The position numbers and the translations under genes are program-made. From Psychrobacter sp. I-STPA10 (GTDB taxonomy: Bacteria > Pseudomonadota > Gammaproteobacteria > Pseudomonadales > Moraxellaceae), in contig NZ_VFYU01000015.1 of the NCBI RefSeq assembly GCF_021012795.1, positions 1 to 64,000 of the forward strand: 64,000 bases of DNA. The letters are read 5' to 3'. The notes under the pieces are model-generated. The model had not been told where the DNA came from, did no database searches, and saw only the letters and a program-made list of their open reading frames with translations. Below, in pieces: positions 58,027 through 64,000 of this stretch. The stretch's first letter is position 1; the number at the start of each line of letters is the position of its first letter.

Positions 58027-58719
58027 CTAACCCACACTCTGCTTAAAACTCTCTAATATCGGCTCAAGTAAGGCAAATTTACGTTTATAACTCACCTGAT
58101 TGACGATTAAACGTGAGGACACATCACAAATATGCTCTAATGGCTCAAGCCCGTTGGCTCGTAAAGTGTTACCTGTATCGACCACATCGACAATCAAATC
58201 ACCCAAACCAACCAAAGGTGCAAGCTCCATTGAGCCATATAGTTTAATAACATCAACTTGCTGACCTTGACTGGCAAAATAGGCACGGGCAACATTGACA
58301 TATTTGGTAGCAACACGCAAACGACGCTTTGGCAATGTCGCGCCTTTTATTCCTGCGGTCATCAGCTTACATTGGGCAATCTGCAAATCGAGCAGCTCAT
58401 AGACATGACTTGCGCCATGCTCTAGCAACACATCTTTTCCTGCCACGCCAAAGTCAGCCGCCCCATGCTCCACATAGGTGGGTACATCACTAGCACGTAA
58501 TATCAGTACTCGTACATTGTCATTGCTAGTAGGAAAAATCAATTTTCGCGACTTATCAGGATCTTCGAGTAACTCAATCCCAGCCGCTGATAATAAGGGC
58601 ATGGTTTCTGTTAAAATACGCCCTTTAGATAACGCAAGGGTTAAGCCATTAAAGTTATTATCTGCTTTATTAAGCAGTTCGTTACTTGTTACTGTTGATT
58701 GCTCATTTTGTGATGTCAT
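58027..58719 (-). CDS. hisG: ATP phosphoribosyltransferase (short form)
   Basis: The first step of histidine synthesis, joining ATP and PRPP. The 230-residue HisG_S form lacks the C-terminal regulatory domain and normally works with HisZ, which is not in the window. It contains [27 protein letters not shown] and the PRPP loop [15 protein letters not shown]. It is separated from murA by a MITE and from hisD by the accessory island. Confidence 0.93.
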   Translation of the reverse strand: MTSQNEQSTVTSNELLNKADNNFNGLTLALSKGRILTETMPLLSAAGIELLEDPDKSRKLIFPTSNDNVRVLILRASDVPTYVEHGAADFGVAGKDVLLEHGASHVYELLDLQIAQCKLMTAGIKGATLPKRRLRVATKYVNVARAYFASQGQQVDVIKLYGSMELAPLVGLGDLIVDVVDTGNTLRANGLEPLEHICDVSSRLIVNQVSYKRKFALLEPILESFKQSVG

Positions 58720-58786
58720 AGCTACTCATCTTTTTATATTAGTTACTTATCTTTTGTTATATCAATAATTTTTTATATCAATAATT

Positions 58787-59066
58787 GATGGTGTTCTAAA
58801 AAGTATGCTACCCCCCTCCCTAACCCTCCACTACGCGAGCATAGCTCTTATCTTGCGTCGGGGCGAAACAGTGTTTCGCTGTCTCCCTCCTCAGGTGGAG
58901 GGAACTGTTCCCCCTCCCTGAGAGGCGTTAAAAAATTGCACTGCAATTTTAGTCTCGCAAGGGAATTTCTTTAAATAGAAATTCCTACAAGGAGGGGGTT
59001 AGGGGGAGGGCTAAGGCTATAGTAATTTATTAAAAATATCCACAGCATACTTTTTGAAACACCATC
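58787..59066. mobile_element. MITE family 1, long copy (280 bp) with 8-bp target duplication
   Basis: The ends GATGGTGTTCTAAAAAGTAT and its inverted partner TACTTTTTGAAACACCATC form 23-bp inverted repeats. Perfect direct repeats CAATAATT flank it (58779-58786 and 59067-59074). Compared with the 150-bp copy at 10464-10613 it is reversed and carries two extra internal segments with small hairpins, for example around AATTGCACTGCAATT. It lies between hisG and murA. Confidence 0.9.
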
Positions 59067-59100
59067 CAATAATTAAAGAGATATACCACTTTATTGCAGG

Positions 59101-60369
59101 CTATTTTTTAGGGTTAATACGCTCAATATGCACACCCAATGCCCGTAATTTGTTTTCGACATCTTCATAACCACGATCAATATGATAGATACGATCAATT
59201 AAGCTTTCACCTTCTGCCGCTGCCGCCGCCATCACCAATGACATTGAAGCGCGTAGGTCTGTTGCCATGACTGGTGCGGCTGTAAACTTCTCCACACCTT
59301 TAACAATGGCAGTATGTCCATCTACTTTGATATTTGCACCCAAACGTTTTAGCTCAGGCACATGCATAAAACGGTTTTCAAAGATATTTTCAATAATGGT
59401 ACTGGTGCCATCAGCAAGACAACAAATCGCCATCAATTGCGCTTGCATATCCGTGGGAAAACCTGGGTGCGGTTGGGTACGAATATCTACAGGTTGTGGG
59501 CGTTTATTGATTTGCGCTCGAATCCAATCATCACCACTGCTAATAGTAGCCCCCATGGCTTCAAACTTTTTAAGCACTGGGCGTAGTAGTAATGGTGAGG
59601 TACTTTTGGTTAACACATCACCTTGTGTCATCAATGCCCCTGCCAGATAAGATCCTGTCTCGATGCGGTCTGCAACAACAGAATACTCACAGCCATATAG
59701 CTCATCAACCCCTTCAATGGTCATATTTGCTGTACCAATACCACTGATTTTCGCCCCCATTGCCACCAGCATATTGGCTAAATCGACCACTTCAGGCTCA
59801 CGTGCACAGTTTTCTAGTCGAGTCGTTCCTTTTGCCAACGCTGCTGCCATGATGACGTTTTCTGTGCCGCCAACGGTGACCATATCAAAGCTATAGTCAC
59901 AGCCAATTAAACGCCCTCCTTTGGGGGCTTGGGCTTTAACGTAGCCATTTTCTACTTTGATAATTGCTCCCATCGCTTCAAAGGCTTTGAGGTGTTGGTC
60001 AACAGGGCGAGAGCCAATGGCACAGCCACCAGGTAAGGATACCTCTGCTTCACCAAATCGAGCTAGCAGTGGACCTAATACCAAAATAGAGGCACGCATG
60101 GTTTTGACCAAATCATAAGGGGCATAAAAATTATCAATGGTTTTAGTATCACAAATAACGGTACTTTGATCTTTTTTGATCACAATACCCATACCTGCAA
60201 TCAATTTAATCAAAGTACGCACATCTTGTAATAAAGGTACATTATGTAGGGTAGACGGAGTCTTGGCTAAAATCATAGCCGCGAGTAAAGGAAGCGCAGC
60301 ATTTTTTGCGCCAGAAATGGTGACTTCACCTGCAATACGACTGCTGCCTTTGATTAAAAATTGATCCAT
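59101..60369 (-). CDS. murA: UDP-N-acetylglucosamine 1-carboxyvinyltransferase
   Basis: The first committed step of peptidoglycan synthesis and the target of fosfomycin. The catalytic cysteine is in [42 protein letters not shown] and [12 protein letters not shown] are also conserved. The 422 residues are typical. It is preceded by ibaG and was ancestrally followed by hisG; a MITE now sits between. Confidence 0.97.
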   Translation of the reverse strand: MDQFLIKGSSRIAGEVTISGAKNAALPLLAAMILAKTPSTLHNVPLLQDVRTLIKLIAGMGIVIKKDQSTVICDTKTIDNFYAPYDLVKTMRASILVLGPLLARFGEAEVSLPGGCAIGSRPVDQHLKAFEAMGAIIKVENGYVKAQAPKGGRLIGCDYSFDMVTVGGTENVIMAAALAKGTTRLENCAREPEVVDLANMLVAMGAKISGIGTANMTIEGVDELYGCEYSVVADRIETGSYLAGALMTQGDVLTKSTSPLLLRPVLKKFEAMGATISSGDDWIRAQINKRPQPVDIRTQPHPGFPTDMQAQLMAICCLADGTSTIIENIFENRFMHVPELKRLGANIKVDGHTAIVKGVEKFTAAPVMATDLRASMSLVMAAAAAEGESLIDRIYHIDRGYEDVENKLRALGVHIERINPKK

Positions 60370-60535
60370 GATAACTAGTCCAAAATAGCAAAATTAATTA
60401 AAAAGAGAATTAAAATAAAATTTGTTACAATATTATTTACAACATTAGGGAGAGACATCTATTATTTAAATAGATGACATTGAGATTGGGATATCCATAA
60501 TAATCTTTAAATAAACATGTATTAGCTTATTGAGC

Positions 60536-60787
60536 TTATCTGGCTTGCTGTGCTTCCCACTCTTCTGGTGTCAATGCTTGAATATTCATGGCATGAATAT
60601 CGCCACTAGCAATAAAGCCATTGACCAATGCATAGATAGACTGCTGACGCTGTACACTGCGTTTGCCTTCAAAGCTTGCATCTACCACGCGCACATCAAA
60701 TTTATTACCTTGATTGGCAGCTTGAATAAAAGCGTCTGGAAAATGGGGCTGTAAAAAATCAATTAAATCGTCAGCGTTCATACTCAT
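60536..60787 (-). CDS. ibaG: BolA-family protein IbaG
   Basis: An 83-residue BolA-like protein, linked to iron-sulfur cluster handling with monothiol glutaredoxins and found beside murA in many Gammaproteobacteria. Core: FDVRVVDASFEGKRSVQRQQ and GDIHAMNIQALTPEEWE. The ATG 60785-60787 (MSMNADDLIDF) was chosen because it gives the family length and has AGGT upstream; a longer frame would add 25 hydrophobic residues. Confidence 0.93.
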   Translation of the reverse strand: MSMNADDLIDFLQPHFPDAFIQAANQGNKFDVRVVDASFEGKRSVQRQQSIYALVNGFIASGDIHAMNIQALTPEEWEAQQAR

Positions 60788-60909
60788 GGGGATTACCTGT
60801 GATGTTAAAAATAAATAAAAAATAATAATGCAAGGATGATTATAACAAGAGTTTACGGACAACTATATAGCACATCAGCATCAGCTATGATTCAGTCACC
60901 TTGGGTTTA

Positions 60910-60930
60910 GGGTCTGTTGCACATTCATCA
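60910..60930. repeat. Remnant end of MITE family 2 at the dolP stop codon
   Basis: GGGTCTGTTGCACATTCATC matches the family-2 end with one change and is preceded by TA. No second end is found. It overlaps the TGA stop of the leftward lipoprotein gene. Confidence 0.55.
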
Positions 60931-61926
60931 TGGTGACGTCTGATTTTTATATAAGTCAATATAAGGACTAGGATTATCTGAGAGATTGCTATTACCATTA
61001 TTACGGTTGTTATTCTGATTATTATCAGAATCCACAGTCATGGTGCTCGGATTATTCGTTATGCTACTACCTGCGACAGGGCTATTATTAGCGACAGGAT
61101 TAACGACAGAGTTATTAATGACTGGATAGGTGGGCCGGGTTGCATCAAAAGTGGGTGGCTGTAGACCAGATTCTTGCATAATTTCATCTTGAGTCAATAT
61201 GTTACCATTATCATCAACCAACGTGGTTAACAGTACCAGCTCTTTGATACCCACTGTGTCATTGACAATATCAATTAATCGCCCTTGTTCACTTGGTGTT
61301 AACCTACCTAACACATAAACAACCCCATCATCGGTCACGACTTTAAGCGGTGAGCTATGCATTTTTTTATTCGTAATAATTTTTGCTGTCAGCTTCGAGG
61401 TAATATAACCATCATGTAATGTATAGCTGCTGCCCTTAGGACGGGAAATATTTAGGCGATTATACAGATACTTAACATCGGGCATGGATTGAACAATCTT
61501 AGTAATCTCTTCTTTAATACTGGCATCAGGTACTTCACCTGTCAATAAGACTTCACTATAAAAACTATCGATACTTATGCGACTGTTACTTCTCAATGTT
61601 TTATCTATTGCATAAATATTGACCCGAGCAGTATGCTCAATGCTTTCATCTAGTAACCGCTGTGCCAAAGTACGCTCTGTCGTTGGCACGCCGATACCAC
61701 CTGATATTTGGGTGCTTGTTGCCGCAGGAGAAGTTGCGCAGCCAAACAAAGATAAGCTGCCACTCAATAATAGCATCAGTGCTGCACATGCTTTATATTG
61801 ATGAGCTTTTGAGTGATAGGATTGCGGCTGATGGCGTTGATACCATCGATGAAGACTACTGACATGGCGAACATCGTAGTGACTACGATTGTCTACTGAC
61901 TGACATTGTTGTTGCCTTTTATTCAT
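60928..61926 (-). CDS. dolP: BON-domain lipoprotein (DolP/YraP-like)
   Basis: An outer-membrane lipoprotein involved in envelope integrity. The lipobox is SLFGC after the hydrophobic ALMLLLSGSLS. Two BON domains follow (RISIDSFYSEVLLTGEVPDASIKEEI and LKVVTDDGVVYVLGRLTPSEQGRLI). The protein is 332 residues against about 190 in Escherichia coli, because of a polar N-region before the signal and a 70-residue Asn/Ser/Pro-rich tail. It sits next to yraN and rsmI, as in Escherichia coli. The ATG has GAGGT 4-5 nt upstream. Confidence 0.85.
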   Translation of the reverse strand: MNKRQQQCQSVDNRSHYDVRHVSSLHRWYQRHQPQSYHSKAHQYKACAALMLLLSGSLSLFGCATSPAATSTQISGGIGVPTTERTLAQRLLDESIEHTARVNIYAIDKTLRSNSRISIDSFYSEVLLTGEVPDASIKEEITKIVQSMPDVKYLYNRLNISRPKGSSYTLHDGYITSKLTAKIITNKKMHSSPLKVVTDDGVVYVLGRLTPSEQGRLIDIVNDTVGIKELVLLTTLVDDNGNILTQDEIMQESGLQPPTFDATRPTYPVINNSVVNPVANNSPVAGSSITNNPSTMTVDSDNNQNNNRNNGNSNLSDNPSPYIDLYKNQTSP

Positions 61927-62077
61927 CGTGACCTCTATTTTGTCATAAGTTAACTTTATGTATATTTAATCTACGACTACCGACTATGATGCTGCAATTG
62001 TTACTTCTATCTATTTGTTCTATTTGTTTTAGTTTCACTCTACCACCAATTAAGCCTCATCACTCATCTGATACAAA

Positions 62078-62473
62078 TCATGTCATAAATGCGCTCTGTA
62101 CCCATTCTGGTAGCAAACTGCTATTCTCATAAGCCAATACATCAAAACGACATTCACACTGGTCATACTCAGGATGCTGCTGCAAAAAATAGCGGGCAGC
62201 TTTAATAATTTTACGCTGCTTAGCCGCAGTCACACTCATCAAGGCATCAGCAAATGCTGAAGATTTACGTTGACGTACTTCCACAAATATCAACGTATCC
62301 CAAGCCATACCGTGCTGTAACATCACCAAGTCCAGCTCGCCAACTTTGGGCTGCTGCCAGTTTTGAGCAATCAGTATCAATCCTTGGTCTTGTAGATATT
62401 GTGATGCCATCTGTTCAAAGTATCCACCTTGACGCTGAGTGGGTGAGGTTAAGGATAGGGGCTTTTTTTGCAT
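62078..62473 (-). CDS. yraN: YraN-family (UPF0102) endonuclease-like protein
   Basis: A 131-residue protein of the UPF0102 family with a restriction-endonuclease-like core: GGYFEQMASQYLQDQGL, NWQQPKVGELDLVM with the acidic motif E-x-D, and FVEVRQRKSSAF. Its role is unknown. It is conserved beside rsmI, from which it is divergent here. Confidence 0.9.
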   Translation of the reverse strand: MQKKPLSLTSPTQRQGGYFEQMASQYLQDQGLILIAQNWQQPKVGELDLVMLQHGMAWDTLIFVEVRQRKSSAFADALMSVTAAKQRKIIKAARYFLQQHPEYDQCECRFDVLAYENSSLLPEWVQSAFMT

Positions 62474-62621
62474 ACACTTGCTATCATGAATAGATGAATT
62501 GATAAAAACCTAAAACGCTTATATTAGCACAACATGATACACTAGCGAGGTTCTAAGCGATTTGCTGCTGTCGTTAATTTTTGTTGACCCCATTTTAAGA
62601 TATTGAGGTATTGAGGTATTT

Positions 62622-63512
62622 ATGTCATCTAACCCCTCCCCTATTGATATTGACCCCGCAAAAAAACTACCCGCTGCTTTATATGTCGTTGCTACCCCCA
62701 TTGGCAATTTGGATGACATGACCCCGCGTGCGATTGCAACCCTAAAAGCAGTTGATATCATTGCCTGCGAAGATACCCGTACTTCCGGCAAACTGCTAAA
62801 CCACTTTAACATTGATACCCCGACATGGGCATACCATGAACATAATAGCGAGGTACAAACCCCCAAACTCATTGAGCGCATCCAAAGTGGCTATGCTGTG
62901 GCATTAATTAGCGATGCGGGCACACCGCTAATCAGCGATCCAGGCTTTCAACTGGTACAAGCTGCACACGAGGCTAGAGTGAAAGTCGTGCCTGTGGCTG
63001 GTGTGTCTGCGGTAATTACTGCCTTGTCAGTGGCAGGCTTGCCGTCAGACAAATTTACCTTTGTCGGCTTTTTACCTGCCAAAACACATGGTAGACAAAA
63101 ACTGTTACAGACATATCACGAGCGTAGTGAAACATTGATATTTTATGAAGCCCCGCACCGTATTATTGCCAGTTTAGAAGATATGGCAACTGTCTTTGGA
63201 CACAAGCGTTCTATTACTTATTGCCGTGAGCTAACCAAAACTTTTGAGACGGTGGTTAAAAGTAGCATCGGTGAACTGATTGAATTTGTCAAACAAGACA
63301 GCAATCAGCAAAAAGGGGAGATTGTGTTGGTGGTGGCAGGTCATAGCGCACAAAAGCAATTGGATGAATCTGTGCAACACGATAAATTATTACTGCGTTT
63401 ACTAGAAGATTTGTCCGTGAAAAAAGCGGCTGCGTTGGCATCTGATATCACAGGGGTGAAAAAAAATGCCCTTTATCAACGGCTTTTACAGTTACAACAA
63501 CAAGATAGCTAA
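62622..63512 (+). CDS. rsmI: 16S rRNA 2'-O-ribose C1402 methyltransferase
   Basis: Methylates C1402 of 16S rRNA using SAM. It contains LYVVATPIGNLDDMTPRAI, CEDTRTSGKLLNHF, LISDAGTPLISDPGFQLV, VPVAGVSAVITALSVAGLP and a C-terminal GEIVLVVAG. The 296 residues are typical. It is divergent from yraN, as in many Gammaproteobacteria. Confidence 0.96.
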   Translation: MSSNPSPIDIDPAKKLPAALYVVATPIGNLDDMTPRAIATLKAVDIIACEDTRTSGKLLNHFNIDTPTWAYHEHNSEVQTPKLIERIQSGYAVALISDAGTPLISDPGFQLVQAAHEARVKVVPVAGVSAVITALSVAGLPSDKFTFVGFLPAKTHGRQKLLQTYHERSETLIFYEAPHRIIASLEDMATVFGHKRSITYCRELTKTFETVVKSSIGELIEFVKQDSNQQKGEIVLVVAGHSAQKQLDESVQHDKLLLRLLEDLSVKKAAALASDITGVKKNALYQRLLQLQQQDS

Positions 63513-63580
63513 GCAACAAACACCTAAGCGACAAGTCATCTGTTTTTTATAAACTTTCTATTTTTTATAAACAATGCCCT

Positions 63581-64000
63581 ATGTTAAAAATTGCCTATTC
63601 TGATATTTTTGCCTATCAAGTACCCAAAAAGCACCGCTTTCCGATGCAAAAATATACCCTTATTCCTGAACGCTTGCTGGCTGAAGGCACCATCAGCCGT
63701 GAGAATTTTTTTGCCCCGAATAAATTAAGCGAAGATGAGATATTAACCACTCACACCAACGATTATTGGCACAAACTGAAAACCCAAACCTTAACGCCCA
63801 AAGAGGCACGCCCCATCGGCTTTGAGATGACACCACAATTAGTAGAGCGGGGTCGTTATATTGCCCATGCCACTTATGAATGTGCGCTATTTGCCAAAGA
63901 GTACGGTATTGCAATGAATGTGGCAGGGGGCACGCACCATGCTTTTGCCGACCACGGTGAGGGGTTTTGTGTGTTTAATGATGTGTGTATTGCCAGCAAT
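63581..64000 (+). CDS. Histone deacetylase-like (AcuC/class II) protein, truncated by window end
   Basis: 140 codons are visible before the window ends. MLKIAYSDIFAYQVPKKHRF starts the family domain, and GGTHHAFADHGEGFCVFND contains the active-site His pair and the following metal-binding region. Such bacterial proteins deacetylate acetylpolyamines or proteins; the exact substrate is open. The start ATG 63581 follows rsmI by 68 bp on the same strand. Confidence 0.88.
   Translation, partial: MLKIAYSDIFAYQVPKKHRFPMQKYTLIPERLLAEGTISRENFFAPNKLSEDEILTTHTNDYWHKLKTQTLTPKEARPIGFEMTPQLVERGRYIAHATYECALFAKEYGIAMNVAGGTHHAFADHGEGFCVFNDVCIASN

Noticed and set aside
58720..59100. A small gene between hisG and murA
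   Set aside because: The gap is occupied by the 280-bp MITE with its target duplication; no frame with a ribosome site was found.

Overview
The window comes from an AT-rich gammaproteobacterium, most likely of the family Moraxellaceae (Moraxella/Psychrobacter type). The evidence is the protein sequences (ThrS, OxyR, TrpB, short AccA, RlaP-like proteins), the hemA | TPR-lolB-ispE-tRNA-prs-rplY-pth order, and the murA-hisG-hisD-hisC cluster. No species can be named from sequence alone. Most of the 64 kb is ordinary chromosome broken by small accessory patches.

Layout. 1-950: three tandem leftward consensus promoters (probably of an rRNA operon lying off the left edge) and two palindromic repeats. 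0.95-9.1 kb: thrS, an inserted unknown gene, infC (ATT start), a lipoprotein, telA, and the ahpC/oxyR divergon with an HD-domain gene. 9.2-17.6 kb: an Old Yellow Enzyme, a PLP aldolase/deaminase plus a FAD lactone oxidase, a FadL porin, solitary trpB and a lipoprotein metalloprotease. 17.8-19.1 kb: a leftward tRNA-Tyr/tRNA-Leu cluster containing a chimeric tRNA-Leu and a tRNA-Leu(AAG), preceded by two paralogous promoter / Tyr-Leu-rich micro-ORF / terminator units. 19.2-22.2 kb: an IS remnant, an unknown gene and a 36-repeat type I-F-like CRISPR array with no cas genes in the window. 22.4-30.6 kb: a 2,4-dienoyl-CoA reductase-like enzyme, membrane proteins including a CPBP protease flanked by two copies of a tiny membrane protein, an acyl-CoA synthetase and an aminotransferase. 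30.9-43.5 kb: hemA, TPR protein, lolB, ispE, two tRNA-Gln, prs, rplY, pth, panD, hemerythrin, RDD protein, tRNA-Arg, tRNA-Ser, thiD. 43.7-54.6 kb: yggT, proC, tilS, two RlaP-like nucleotidyltransferases, accA, ppx, hisC, hisD. 54.9-58.0 kb: NADAR, stand-alone Hint and AAA-ATPase/PD-(D/E)XK genes inserted between hisD and hisG. 58.0-64 kb: hisG, murA, ibaG, dolP-like, yraN, rsmI and a truncated histone-deacetylase-like gene.

Most notable. (1) Upstream of the tRNA-Tyr/Leu cluster are two leader units whose micro-ORFs are rich in Tyr and TTA-Leu codons. Each has a possible antiterminator helix that starts one codon after the last Tyr codon and overlaps the terminator arm, and the pairing is kept although its sequence differs between the copies. 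This looks like ribosome-mediated attenuation of tRNA genes, a hypothesis drawn from sequence. (2) One tRNA-Leu is a recombinant of its two neighbours, with three mismatched acceptor pairs. (3) The CRISPR array has 36 identical repeats, with an I-F hairpin layout but a different stem, and an IHF-like site in its leader. (4) A MITE family with 23-bp ends has two copies, each flanked by a perfect 8-bp target duplication; one lies between hisG and murA. (5) A Hint/NADAR/ATPase island interrupts the his cluster, and a vestigial copy of the Hint start lies in front of the NADAR gene.
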